Made by a program: the position numbers and the translations under genes
In this document: in pieces, positions 33,543 to 42,295 of the stretch
Numbering within the stretch: the first letter of the stretch is position 1
Layout: every line of letters starts with the position of its first letter
NCBI RefSeq assembly: GCF_014836555.1
Contig: NZ_JACSQQ010000002.1
Span: 63,476 to 116,977 of the forward strand
Direction of reading: 5' to 3'
Length of the DNA: 53,502 nucleotides
Origin: Oerskovia rustica
Lineage (GTDB): Bacteria; Actinomycetota; Actinomycetes; Actinomycetales; Cellulomonadaceae
Notes under the pieces: model-generated
Told to the model about the DNA's origin: nothing
What the model saw: only the letters and a program-made list of their open reading frames with translations
Database searches by the model: none

Positions 33543-34484
33543 TCAGAGGCCGATCCGCAGGGTCGCGATCGACGGATAGATCGCGAAGCAGACGGTCACG
33601 GGAAGGATCAGGAAGACCACGGGGACCATCATGAGGACCTCCTTGCGGCCGCCCGACTCCATGAGCGCCCGACGGCCCGCCTCCCGCACGTCCTGCGCCT
33701 GGGCACGCAGGACGTCCGCGAGCGGGGTCCCCCGCTCGACCGCCACGGCGACGCCTTCGGCGAAGCGGGTCAGGCTCGTCAACGCGGTCCGGTCTGCCAG
33801 CGCTTCGAGCGCACGTGCCAACGGCACGCCTGAGCGGACCATCGAGAGCGTCAGCGCGAGCTCTGCCGACAGCTCACCGCGGGCCATGGTCGCGACGCGC
33901 TCCATCGCCGCGACGGGTCCCTCTCCTGCCCCGACGGACAGCGCGAGCAGCTCGGCGATGGTCGGGAACTCCATGAGCATGCGTTCCTCGCGCCGCGCAA
34001 CCTGGCGCGCCAGCCTGTGGTCGCAGCCGAGGAGGCCGCCGAGTCCGCAGAAGGCGACGAGAGCGGCGAGAACCACGGGCGACGATCCCCGGGTCGCGGC
34101 CAGGAGCAGGGCGAGCAGCAACCCACCGACCAGGCCGAGCACGGCCCACACGACCTGTTGCGCGCGGAACTGGTCGACGCTCTCGGGACGCCCCGCCTGA
34201 TCGAGGCGTCGGCGGAGCACCGCGCGGGTCGACCCGAATCTCTCGAGGCCCTTCCCGACCTCGGTCAGCCACGGGCCGACGAGGCGGTCGAGGGACGGGA
34301 AGGGCGACCGCGCCGGCGACTCCTGCAGCAGCGACGACGACGTCCCGAGCACCCGCAGGTAGGGGCCGACGCGTTCGTCCAGCCGGAACCGCCGCGCGCG
34401 CAGGCGCGAGAGGACGACGAGGAGCCCGCAACCGAGCATCGCTCCTGCGCCGGCGCCGAGCCACGACACCTCGGTACCGCTCAT
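33543..34484 (-). CDS. tadC: type II/Tad secretion system inner-membrane protein TadC
   Basis: A 313-aa T2SF-domain protein. The N-terminal membrane segment is about 8-26, two segments lie at about 113-160, and a C-terminal one at about 288-307. The core EFPTIAELLALSVGAGEGPVAAMERVA and GVPLARALEALADRT is the cytoplasmic GspF-like bundle that meets TadA. ATG overlaps the tadB stop (ATGA). Confidence 0.9.
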   Translation of the reverse strand: MSGTEVSWLGAGAGAMLGCGLLVVLSRLRARRFRLDERVGPYLRVLGTSSSLLQESPARSPFPSLDRLVGPWLTEVGKGLERFGSTRAVLRRRLDQAGRPESVDQFRAQQVVWAVLGLVGGLLLALLLAATRGSSPVVLAALVAFCGLGGLLGCDHRLARQVARREERMLMEFPTIAELLALSVGAGEGPVAAMERVATMARGELSAELALTLSMVRSGVPLARALEALADRTALTSLTRFAEGVAVAVERGTPLADVLRAQAQDVREAGRRALMESGGRKEVLMMVPVVFLILPVTVCFAIYPSIATLRIGL

Positions 34485-35341
34485 CGCAGGACCCGCACTT
34501 CCTCGGGCAGCCGCCCGATACGTCGCATGATCAGGTAGGCGACCACCGAGGTGAGCACCCCACCGCCGAGCACCACGGCCCCCTGGAGAGAGCTGTAGGC
34601 CTGGGCCGTCTCCGGTCGCGTGGCCAGGAGCGCAAGGACGACCCACGGTCCGGCCACTGCGAGTCGGGCGCCGTTCACCGTCCACGACTGCCGCGCCTCG
34701 AGCTCTCCTCGGGTCCTGGCGTCCTCACGCAGGAACATCGCCAGCGTGCGCAGGAGCTTGCCGAGATCCGTGCCGCCCACCTCTCTCGTCATGCGCAGCG
34801 CCTCGACGATGCGGTCCGCGACGGGATCTGCAAGCCGCGCCTTGAGCGCGTCGAGGCAGTCGGCGAACCGCCCGGTCGCCCGGAAGTCCTGGGCGAAGCG
34901 CGCGAACGGCTCGCGCAGCTCGACCGGGCCCCTCTCCCCGAGCTGCCCCACCGCCTCCGGCAGCGAGAGCCCTGCACGCACCCCCGAGGCAAGGTGGTCC
35001 ACGACCTCCGGCCACACGTCCCGCAGGCTCGAGCGCCGCCGTCGGGCACGCGAACGCACGAGCGCAAGAGGTGCGGCGGCCGCCATCGACGCGAAGCACG
35101 CGGCGACGGGCAGCGCCCGGGTGAGCGTGACCACCACCAGCAGAACGAAGACCCCGAGCGCCGCACTTGCACCGACCAGCGCACGCGGAGTGACCGTCGG
35201 TGCACCGGCGAGCACCAGGAGGTCCTGCGTCCTCGCCGACCAGCCGTCGGTCCGACGGGGCGGGCGAGAGGTCGGCTCCCACCAGGCCCACCACACGCAG
35301 AACACCCCGACCCCGAGCAGCAGACCCACCATGACGCCCAT
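34481..35341 (-). CDS. tadB: Tad inner-membrane platform protein TadB
   Basis: A 286-aa T2SF-domain protein paralogous to TadC. Membrane segments at about 4-20, 58-95, 225-245 and 253-270 surround the cytoplasmic VWPEVVDHLASGVRAGLSLPEAVGQLGERGP and VGGTDLGKLLRTLAMFLRED helices. Together with TadC it forms the pilus-extruding platform. Start is one base after the tadA stop. Confidence 0.9.
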   Translation of the reverse strand: MGVMVGLLLGVGVFCVWWAWWEPTSRPPRRTDGWSARTQDLLVLAGAPTVTPRALVGASAALGVFVLLVVVTLTRALPVAACFASMAAAAPLALVRSRARRRRSSLRDVWPEVVDHLASGVRAGLSLPEAVGQLGERGPVELREPFARFAQDFRATGRFADCLDALKARLADPVADRIVEALRMTREVGGTDLGKLLRTLAMFLREDARTRGELEARQSWTVNGARLAVAGPWVVLALLATRPETAQAYSSLQGAVVLGGGVLTSVVAYLIMRRIGRLPEEVRVLR

Positions 35342-35342
35342 G

Positions 35343-36590
35343 TCAGCGTCCCTCGCCCGCTCGCGGGCCGACCATGAGCGCCGCGAGGTCGATCCCGGCC
35401 CGTGCGAACCGGTCCTCCGCCGGCGGGAACCCGTCGCCGCGCACGAGATTCCCCCCGAGCCGGTGGAAGAGGTCCGAGGTCTCGACCACCCCCTGCTCCA
35501 CGCGGCCCGGGACCCCGACGATCTCCCGGACCTGGCGCCGCCCGTCCGCAGTCACGTCCAGGTGGACCACGACGTCGACCGCGCCTGCCACGGTCGGGAC
35601 GACGAAGCGGTCCGAGACGTTCTCCCCGGCCAGCAGCGGCAGGGTGCACATCTTGGAGATCGCCTCACGGGCCGAGTTCGCGTGGATCGTGCACATCCCG
35701 GGGACGCCAGCGTTCAGCGCGACGAGCAGGTCGAAGCTCTCCGCCTCACGCACCTCGCCGATGACGATCCGGTCGGGCCGCATGCGCAGCGCCTCCTTGA
35801 CCAGCCGCCGCAGCGGGATCTCCCCCGTGCCCTCGAGGCTGGGCTGACGGCACTGCATCGAGACGATGTCGCGCACGGCGAAGCGCAGCTCGAACACCTC
35901 CTCGCACGTGATGACCCTCTCGTGGGAGGGGATCGACCCGGCGAGCGCGTTGAGCATGGTGGTCTTTCCCGCCTGTGTGGCGCCCGCCACGAGGACGTTG
36001 AGACCGGCCCTGACCGAGGCGTGCAGGAACGCCGCTGCGTGCGGCGTCAGCGAACCGAGACGCACCAGGTGCTCCAGGTGCGAGGCCCGCACCACGTGCT
36101 TGCGGATGTTCACCGCGAAGTGCTCGCGCGTCACGTCCGGGATCACCACGTGCAGGCGTTCGCCCCCGGGCAGCGCGGCGTCGACGAAGGGGCTCGAGAG
36201 GTCCAGGCGCCGACCGGAGGACTTGAGCATCTGCTCGACGAGGTCGCGGACCTGGGCGCTCGTGAGGATGGTCGAGGTGAGCTCGGCGTTCCCGCCGCGT
36301 GCGACGAAGACCTGCGCGGGCGAGTTGATCCAGACCTCTTCGATCTCCGGGTCGTCGAGGTACTTCTGGAGGGGGCCGAGGCCCGCGACGGCGTCGAGCA
36401 CGGCCCGTACGGCGCCGGGGACGTCGGCGAGCGGGGGCACGACGCCCAGCGCAGTCCGGGTGTCGTAGTCGGCCAGCGCGTCGGCGACGAGCTGGTCGAT
36501 GCCCGCCTTGTCGCGCAGCGGGTCGACGCCACGGCGGCGGATCAGCTCGCGGACCTCACGCTCGAGGATCGCCACGCCTGCGGTGCTCAT
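35343..36590 (-). CDS. tadA: Tad pilus assembly ATPase TadA/CpaF
   Basis: A 415-aa secretion ATPase. The N1 domain is about 60-190; the Walker A is GATQAGKTT (203-211), a variant of the usual GGTGSGKTT, the Asp box ITCEEVFEL follows, Walker B is RIVIGEVREAE (274-284) and the His box CTIHANS. It hexamerises and powers pilus assembly. It is the first gene of the tad series; no tadZ, rcpC/cpaB or prepilin peptidase gene is adjacent. Confidence 0.93.
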   Translation of the reverse strand: MSTAGVAILEREVRELIRRRGVDPLRDKAGIDQLVADALADYDTRTALGVVPPLADVPGAVRAVLDAVAGLGPLQKYLDDPEIEEVWINSPAQVFVARGGNAELTSTILTSAQVRDLVEQMLKSSGRRLDLSSPFVDAALPGGERLHVVIPDVTREHFAVNIRKHVVRASHLEHLVRLGSLTPHAAAFLHASVRAGLNVLVAGATQAGKTTMLNALAGSIPSHERVITCEEVFELRFAVRDIVSMQCRQPSLEGTGEIPLRRLVKEALRMRPDRIVIGEVREAESFDLLVALNAGVPGMCTIHANSAREAISKMCTLPLLAGENVSDRFVVPTVAGAVDVVVHLDVTADGRRQVREIVGVPGRVEQGVVETSDLFHRLGGNLVRGDGFPPAEDRFARAGIDLAALMVGPRAGEGR

Positions 36591-36844
36591 CGTCGTGCCA
36601 CGCTCCCCTGCGTCCCTGCGCGCCCCCCGCGCAGTCGACCACCCGTCGGGGTGGTTGCGCGCCGAGACTAGGGCACGACCGGCCGGGTCCGCACCCACCC
36701 CTGTGGACAACCGCTCAGAATCCGCGGCATCTCGCGGATCCCGCCGCGGCGGATGTCCGAATTATGGTCATGGCCCCGCGAGCTCCGGGCAGGGCAGCAG
36801 CGCGGGGCGCCACGGCGAGCACCGCCCCGGCATAGGGTCGGCGC
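36591..36844. other. 254-bp divergent intergenic region, tadA/aminotransferase
   Basis: No gene. It holds the inverted repeat ATCCGCG-N6-CGCGGAT (36720-36739), a palindromic CCGCCGCGGCGG just after it, and the aminotransferase -10. A tad promoter must lie here but no convincing -35/-10 pair was found on the minus strand. Confidence 0.5.
36833..36838 (+). promoter_or_regulatory. -10 element TAGGGT, leaderless aminotransferase promoter
   Basis: TAGGGT lies 6 nt before ATG 36845. It marks that ATG as the real start even though the frame it opens is not the aminotransferase frame. Confidence 0.5.
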
Positions 36845-38115
36845 ATGTCTGCGAGCATCCCCGCCGTGCCCCCCGCCCCCCCCACCCCCAGGCCCCCGGC
36901 CGCGGGCGCGCCGCGGCCGCCGCGACGGGCCTGCTGCGCCCCGACGGCTCGGTCGCGTCGACGATCTTCGCCGAGATGACGAACCTCGCGCTGCGCACGG
37001 GGGCGATCAACCTGGGCCAGGGTTTCCCGGACGTGGACGGCCCGCACGCGATCAAGGAGGCCGCGATCCGCGCGATCGAGAACGGTCACAACCAGTACCC
37101 GCCGGGCACGGGCATCCCCGTGCTGCGCGAGGCGGTCGCGGACCACCAGCGCCGCCACTACGGTCTCGACCTGGACCCGGACACCGAGGTCCTGGTCACC
37201 ACGGGGGCCACCGAGGCGCTGGCCGCGACGATCCTGGCCCTCGCGGGTCCGGGCGACGAGGTCGTGACCCTGGAGCCCTTCTACGACTCGCACGCGGCGT
37301 GCATCGCGCTCGCCGGTGCGACGCACGTGCGCGTCCCGCTCCACCCGACCCCGGACGGCTTCCGCCTCGATCCCGTGCAGGTGCGCGCCGCCGTCGGGCC
37401 GCGGACGCGGTTGATCCTGGTCAACACGCCGCACAACCCGACCGGGACCGTCCTGACGCGCGCCGAGCTCGAGGTGGTCGCGGACGCGGCGCGGTCCGTG
37501 GACGCGGTCGTCGTGACGGACGAGGTCTACGAGCACCTCGTGTACGACGACGCGGTGCACGTGCCCGTCGCGACCCTGCCGGGCATGGCCGAGCGCACGA
37601 TCACGATCTCCTCGGCCGGCAAGACGTTCTCCTTCACGGGCTGGAAGATCGGCTGGCTGCACGGCCCGGCGCACCTCGTGGAGGCGGTGCGGACGGTCAA
37701 GCAGTTCCTGACGTACACGTCCGGCTCGCCGTTCCAGCCGGCGATCGCGCAGGCCCTGGCCGACGACGAGGCACCGCGCGCCCTGGCCGCGTCCCTCGCG
37801 GCCCGACGCGACCTGCTGTGCGAGGGCCTGGTGGCTGCGGGCTTCGAGGTCGTCGTGCCGCGGGGCACGTACTTCGTGGTCGCCGACGGCGCGCCCCTGG
37901 GCTTCGAGGACGGCACCGAGCTGTGCCGCCGCCTGCCCGCCCTGGCGGGCGTCGTGGGCGTGCCCGTGAGCGCGTTCTGCGCCGCGTCACCTGGCGACGA
38001 GGACCTCTCGGGCCCGACGACGGCGCAGGCCCTGGCCTCGCGGGTCCGGTTCACGTTCGTCAAGCGCGAGGACGTGCTCCGCGAGGCGGTCACCCGCCTC
38101 GCGGCGCTGCGCTGA
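36845..38115 (+). CDS. PLP-dependent class I/II aminotransferase, apparent N-terminal frameshift
   Basis: Fold type I aminotransferase, close to the DapC/kynurenine aminotransferase group. Conserved segments: TIFAEMTNLALRTGAINLGQ, GFPDVDGP, NQYPPGTGIPVLREA, NTPHNPTGTV and the PLP lysine in SSAGKTFSFTGWKIG. This frame has no start codon upstream. The ATG at 36845, with a good promoter, is one frame off and stops at 36979. Adding one C within the C6-G-C8-A-C5 tract (36869-36889) restores one continuous frame. Sequencing error, real mutation or slippage are all possible. Ends 6 bp before the convergent LCP gene. Confidence 0.8.
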
Positions 38116-38121
38116 CGTCCC

Positions 38122-39396
38122 TCAGGAGGCGCAGACCCCTTCGAGGAGCGGAGGCGGGGTGGTCGTGCCGGCGTCGGCAGGCGGTGCCACCTCACCGGTC
38201 GTGCCGGCGTCGGGGACCGTGGCGCCGGTGTCGGGAGCCGTGGCCCCCGTGTCGGGCGCCACCGCACCGCCGTCCGCCGGTGGCGCGGGCGTCTCGTGCC
38301 CGGGCGGCGGCTCGTCCGCCGCCATGCGGTCCCAGATCGCCTGGGCGTCCTTGGTCCACACGACGCGGTTCTTGTCCTTCGGAGCCTCGACCACGGGCAG
38401 CGGCGTGAAGACGATCTCGCTCGGTTCGATGTCCTTGAGGGAGAAGGCCAGCCCGGCCAGGGAGTCGAGGCCAGCGAGGTTGGGGCTGGCGCTGATCGAG
38501 GAGAGCACGGCCTTGATGAGGCCGTAGAGCTGCGGGGTGTCGGTGATGATGTTCTTCGACAGGAGCTCGCGCATCATCGAGTCCAGGAACGCCTGCTGGC
38601 GGGCGATCCGGGCCAGGTCGCTGCCCATCTCCAGCCCCATGCCGCTGCCCTTGCGCGCTCGCAGGAAGCTGATCGAGGTACGGCCGTCGAGAACCTGCTC
38701 GCCCGCAGCGATGTTGAGGTCGCGCGAGTGAGAGCCACCCACGACCGGCTCCGGGAAGCACATCCGGACGCCACCGAGCGCGTCGACGACCCCGATGACT
38801 CCTGTCATCTTGACCACGACGTGGTCGGTGATGGTCAACCCGGTCAGGTCCTGGACGGTCGTGATGGTGCACGCCGCGGCGCCCACCATGTCGTCCACCC
38901 CCCCGGACCCGATCTCGAACGCGGAGTTGAACATCGCGCCCGTCTGCTTGCGGGTCGTCCCGCCGTCGGACAGGTTGCACGCGGGGATGTCGACGAGCGA
39001 GTCGCGCGGGATCGACACGACCTCGATCCGGCTGCGATCACCCGAGATGTGGACGACGAACGTCGTGTCGGAGCGCATGCCCTCCTCGGCTCCGGCGAGC
39101 TCGGCGTTCTCCTCGTCGCGGTAGTCGGTCCCCATCACGAGGATGTTGAGCGACTTCCCCGCGTACGGGTCGTCCGGGTCGCGCGGCGGCTCGGGCGTCG
39201 CCGGCGGGTCGACCAGTGCCGAGACGTCGCTGACAGTCACTGCCGACTGCCAGTCCATGTAGGCGGCGGCCCCGCCCACGACGCCGAAGGCGAGGCCTGC
39301 GGTGGTGACGAGTCCGATGGCACGAAGGACCTTGTGCGTGCGCTGGGAGCGCGCGTGATGAGGGCCGCTCTTCGAGGCGGTCTTCGGGCTGGGCAT
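38122..39396 (-). CDS. LytR-CpsA-Psr (LCP) family cell-wall ligase
   Basis: A 424-aa protein that transfers undecaprenyl-linked glycopolymers to peptidoglycan outside the membrane. One membrane segment (about 26-46), then the LCP domain with NILVMGTDYR, RSDTTFVVHISGDRSRIEVVS then IPRDSLVDI, and the late RARKGSG Arg. The C-terminal 65 residues are a Pro/Ala/Thr tail with tandem APDTGAT-like units, ending GVCAS. TAGGCT stands 6 nt before the ATG. Confidence 0.93.
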   Translation of the reverse strand: MPSPKTASKSGPHHARSQRTHKVLRAIGLVTTAGLAFGVVGGAAAYMDWQSAVTVSDVSALVDPPATPEPPRDPDDPYAGKSLNILVMGTDYRDEENAELAGAEEGMRSDTTFVVHISGDRSRIEVVSIPRDSLVDIPACNLSDGGTTRKQTGAMFNSAFEIGSGGVDDMVGAAACTITTVQDLTGLTITDHVVVKMTGVIGVVDALGGVRMCFPEPVVGGSHSRDLNIAAGEQVLDGRTSISFLRARKGSGMGLEMGSDLARIARQQAFLDSMMRELLSKNIITDTPQLYGLIKAVLSSISASPNLAGLDSLAGLAFSLKDIEPSEIVFTPLPVVEAPKDKNRVVWTKDAQAIWDRMAADEPPPGHETPAPPADGGAVAPDTGATAPDTGATVPDAGTTGEVAPPADAGTTTPPPLLEGVCAS

Positions 39397-39402
39397 GGGA
39401 CG

Positions 39403-39408
39403 AGCCTA
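39403..39408 (-). promoter_or_regulatory. -10 element TAGGCT, leaderless LCP promoter
   Basis: TAGGCT lies 6 nt before the ATG at 39396. The same hexamer precedes rph, murI and accD. Confidence 0.5.
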
Positions 39409-39576
39409 GTTCCACCGCACGGCCAAGGCCTTCGTGTCGTGCAAAGGAAATGTGAAGTGTCGTGCCGGATCTGCCGCCCGCGCGACCTTTCGCTGCCCGG
39501 CACCAGCCCCTCGACGCGCAGCGGCCGAGCAGCGCAAGAGCCACCGACAAGCCGCTCCTGGGCGCCCCGCGCAGGT

Positions 39577-40860
39577 TCAGGCGGGCAGGTGCCAGCCGCC
39601 CTTGCGGAACGCGGGCGTCGCGAGCCCGAGGACGAGGAGGGAGGCCACGACGGCCCCCAGCATGACCGTGCTCATGGCGACCGCGTCGCCGCCGAGCACG
39701 CCGACCAGGGGGCTCACGAGGCCCGCGACCCCGGCCTGGAAGGCCCCGATGACCGCGGCCGCCGTGCCGGCCCGCTCGCCGTGCCGGGTCAGTGCCAGCG
39801 CGGAGGCGTTGGCCGGGATGAGCCCCTGGAGCGCGAGCGTGAGCCACAGCGCGGCCAGGAGCCCGATCAGCCCGCCGGCTCCCGTGAGCGCCACGACGAA
39901 CAGGCCCACCGCGAACACGCCCTGGAGGACCAGGGCGGCGCGCAGGATCCGCACGGGGGCGACGCGCCGCACGAGCGAGGCGTTGACCTGGGCCGAGATC
40001 ACGAGGCCGATCCCGTTGACCGCGAACAGGGCGGCGAACTGCTGGTGGGTGAGGCCGTAGCCCTCCTGCAGGACGAACGGCGACCCGACGACGTAGCTCA
40101 TCAGGACGGCCATGCCGAGCCCGGGGAGCACGGCGAGGGCGACGAAGTGGCGGTCCTTGAGGAGTGCCCCGTAGCCGCGGAAGACGCTGCCGACCCCGCC
40201 CGCCTGACGGCGTTCGGTCTCGAGGGTCTCGGGCATGAAGCGCAGCACGATCAGCCCCAGGACGAGGCCGAGGACCGCGAGGACCCAGAACACCCAGCGC
40301 CAGTCGCCGTGCCCGGCGACGAACGAGCCGATGGTCGGCGCCAGGAGCGGCGCGAGGCCGATGACGAGCATGAGACGCGACAGGATCCTGGCGGCGTCCG
40401 AGCCGGTGAACCGGTCGCGGATCACGGCGATCGAGACGACCTGGGCCGAGGCGTTGAAGAAGCCCTGGAGGACGCGCAGGACGATGAGCCAGCCGATCGT
40501 CGGCACGACCGCGCACAGGACCGAGGTGACGACGTGCAGCGCGAGACCGATGATCACTGGCGCCCGGCGCCCGTACCGGTCGGACAGGGGGCCGATCACG
40601 AGCTGCCCGAACGCACCGCCGACGAGCATCCCCGCCAGGGTGAGCTGCGCGAGGGCAGGGCTCGCGTCGAGGTCCGCTGCGACGTCGGGCAGGGACGGCA
40701 GGTACATGTCGACCGTGAACGCCGGGAGCGTGGCGAGGGCTCCGAGCAGGAGGACCCACTTGACGGTCGAGCGGCCGGGGCGCCGGGCCGGGGCGCCGGG
40801 TTCCGAGGCGGAGCGGGTTGCCGGCGGGGTGGGTGCAGTTCCTGCCGGGGGTGTCTCCAT
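39577..40860 (-). CDS. Bcr/CflA-type MFS drug efflux transporter
   Basis: A 427-aa 12-TM major facilitator. After a Pro/Ala N-terminus, TM1 carries LPAFTVDMYLPSLPDV, the Bcr/CflA signature, and loop 2-3 has GPLSDRYGRR. TM4-5 includes GFFNASAQVVSIAVIRD. Substrate unknown; bicyclomycin or chloramphenicol-like drugs are the family's usual range. ATG 40860 is preferred over ATG 40872 because a -10 TATGAT overlaps the latter. Confidence 0.92.
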   Translation of the reverse strand: METPPAGTAPTPPATRSASEPGAPARRPGRSTVKWVLLLGALATLPAFTVDMYLPSLPDVAADLDASPALAQLTLAGMLVGGAFGQLVIGPLSDRYGRRAPVIIGLALHVVTSVLCAVVPTIGWLIVLRVLQGFFNASAQVVSIAVIRDRFTGSDAARILSRLMLVIGLAPLLAPTIGSFVAGHGDWRWVFWVLAVLGLVLGLIVLRFMPETLETERRQAGGVGSVFRGYGALLKDRHFVALAVLPGLGMAVLMSYVVGSPFVLQEGYGLTHQQFAALFAVNGIGLVISAQVNASLVRRVAPVRILRAALVLQGVFAVGLFVVALTGAGGLIGLLAALWLTLALQGLIPANASALALTRHGERAGTAAAVIGAFQAGVAGLVSPLVGVLGGDAVAMSTVMLGAVVASLLVLGLATPAFRKGGWHLPA

Positions 40861-40867
40861 GGGTTCG

Positions 40868-40873
40868 ATCATA
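40868..40873 (-). promoter_or_regulatory. -10 element TATGAT, leaderless MFS promoter
   Basis: TATGAT, one base off the TATAAT consensus, lies 7 nt before ATG 40860 and overlaps the upstream alternative ATG, which it thereby disfavours. Confidence 0.55.
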
Positions 40874-40931
40874 ACGATTCGACAGCCCGCCCACCCCCGG
40901 ATCCGGGTCCTGGTTTCGTGACGTGCCCGAC

Positions 40932-40948
40932 GCCGGGGCCGCCCCGGC
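40932..40948 (-). terminator. hairpin after HAAS membrane gene
   Basis: GCCGGGGC-C-GCCCCGGC, 8-bp arms, 20 bp past the stop of the minus-strand HAAS gene. Confidence 0.55.
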
Positions 40949-40968
40949 CGCCCGGCCTCACCGCACGC

Positions 40969-41766
40969 TCAGCGCCCCAGCAGGAGCCACGTGAGAGCGA
41001 GGGAGGCGAGCGCGAACGCCGGGACCACCCACGTGACCGTGGCCGACAGGAGACGCGACCCCCGGGCCGGAGCTTCCTGCGGTTCGCCGGGCAGCGGCGA
41101 GACGATCGGGTCGTCGAGCGTGCCCCTCCTGGCCTGGACCGCGCCCCACACCGTGCCCACGGTCAGCGCGAGACCACCGGCCACCGCCACGGGCCAGGCC
41201 GGGAGCGTGACGAGGACGCCGTCCAGCAGGACGGGGACGGCGACGAGCACCGCCATGCACCCCGCCAGGGCGAAGAACGACGCCACCGGACGATCCAGGA
41301 CCCGTCGCAGCACCGTGGAGCTGAACCGGTAGAAGAGCAGGATCGCCGCCCCGAACACCGCGATCGTCGCGAGCATCCCGGCCGTCACGTCGACGCTCGG
41401 CACCTCGCCGGCTCGTCGGGCCAGGACCACCGCCGAGCCGCCCCATCCGAGGAGCAGCAGCCCCAGGAACTGGGCGGAGGTCGGCCCGAGCACCTTCACG
41501 ACCTCCCACCGCCCGTCGGGCTCGACCGGCAGGTCGAGGCTCCGCGCGTACGCCACGGGGTCCCCGAACGCCTCCGCGGCCGGCTCGCCGCTCTCCGCGC
41601 AGTGGGACTCGACCTCCGCGAGCGCCGCTCCCAGGGCAGCCCCTGGTACGTCGAGCAGCCTCAGCTCGATCACGAAGGCCTCGGCCCACTCCTCCTCGAC
41701 GTGCGGCGCGAGACGCCTCTCGGTCGCGTAGCGCGCGGCGGTCCGCTTCTCGCTTGTGCGGGTCAT
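40969..41766 (-). CDS. HAAS-domain membrane protein, partner of PadR
   Basis: A 265-aa protein. The N-terminal soluble HAAS-like region (about 20-85) has VIELRLLDVPGAALGAALAEVESH and EAFGDPVAYARSLDL; five or so membrane segments follow from about 95. HAAS proteins commonly accompany PadR regulators and are thought to sense or relay envelope signals. Its ATG overlaps the PadR stop (ATGA), so the two are co-translated. Confidence 0.82.
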   Translation of the reverse strand: MTRTSEKRTAARYATERRLAPHVEEEWAEAFVIELRLLDVPGAALGAALAEVESHCAESGEPAAEAFGDPVAYARSLDLPVEPDGRWEVVKVLGPTSAQFLGLLLLGWGGSAVVLARRAGEVPSVDVTAGMLATIAVFGAAILLFYRFSSTVLRRVLDRPVASFFALAGCMAVLVAVPVLLDGVLVTLPAWPVAVAGGLALTVGTVWGAVQARRGTLDDPIVSPLPGEPQEAPARGSRLLSATVTWVVPAFALASLALTWLLLGR

Positions 41767-42167
41767 CGGTTCTCCTCGGTCGGGGTGGGTCGACGGACGG
41801 GCTGGTCGGCGAGGCCGGGGGGCTCGGCCCCGGCGTCTGTGCCGGTGACGAGGCCGCCGGTCGTGCGGGTGAAGGCCTCCCACAGCGCGGCGCGCTGCGC
41901 GAGCTCGTCGCGGCCCGCGTCGGTGAGGTCGTAGTACTTGCGCCCGGGGCCGCCGTCGCCGGCTCGCCACTCGACCGTGACGAGACCGCCGGCCTCGAGG
42001 CGCCCGAGCAGGGGGTAGAGCGTCCCGCCCTTGATGACGCCGAGTCCGCCGTCGGCGAGGCGTGCGGCGATCGCGTACCCGTAGGTGGGGCCGTCCGCGA
42101 GGATGCGCAGCACGCAGACGTCGAGGACGCCGCGGAGCCACTCGCTGGGCCAGGTGTGCTCGGACAT
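41763..42167 (-). CDS. PadR family transcriptional regulator
   Basis: A 134-aa repressor. The winged HTH is about 10-85: LDVCVLRILADGPTYGYAIAARLAD, GGLGVIKGGTLYPLLGRLEAGGLV and GRKYYDLTDAGRDEL. A C-terminal dimerisation helix is short and followed by a polar tail. It is coupled to the HAAS gene and its own promoter is bracketed by an inverted repeat, suggesting autoregulation. Confidence 0.93.
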   Translation of the reverse strand: MSEHTWPSEWLRGVLDVCVLRILADGPTYGYAIAARLADGGLGVIKGGTLYPLLGRLEAGGLVTVEWRAGDGGPGRKYYDLTDAGRDELAQRAALWEAFTRTTGGLVTGTDAGAEPPGLADQPVRRPTPTEENR

Positions 42168-42209
42168 GGCTAGATCGTGTCGCTAACTAGTCAGTCTGTC
42201 AATCTAGCC
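42168..42209 (-). promoter_or_regulatory. PadR promoter bracketed by GGCTAGAT inverted repeat
   Basis: On the minus strand TTGACA (42197-42202), 17 nt, CACGAT (42174-42179), 6 nt, ATG. GGCTAGAT (42168-42175) and ATCTAGCC (42202-42209) are perfect inverted copies 26 nt apart, overlapping the -10 and the -35. A second imperfect palindrome, CTAACTAGTCAG (42182-42193), sits in the spacer. Confidence 0.6.
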
Positions 42210-42295
42210 ACGACCGAGGCCCGACGGCGCCGCCCGCCGGCGCGATCGCCGAGCGGCAGGGCGCGGCGTGGGTGGCACGAGGCATCCTGGGAGAC

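Noticed and set aside
38122-38200. LPXTG sortase signal at the LCP C-terminus
   Set aside because: The PDTGAT repeats resemble it loosely, but there is no following hydrophobic segment and basic tail; the protein already has an N-terminal anchor.
36753-38408. 551-codon frame overlapping the aminotransferase
   Set aside because: Its translation is Arg/Gly/Pro-rich with no motif. The third frame contains every aminotransferase motif including the PLP lysine.
38296-41934. 1212-codon open frame on the plus strand
   Set aside because: It runs antisense to the LCP, MFS and HAAS genes. Its product is low-complexity Arg/Asp/Glu/His/Gly without domains, a usual artefact of GC-rich codon usage.
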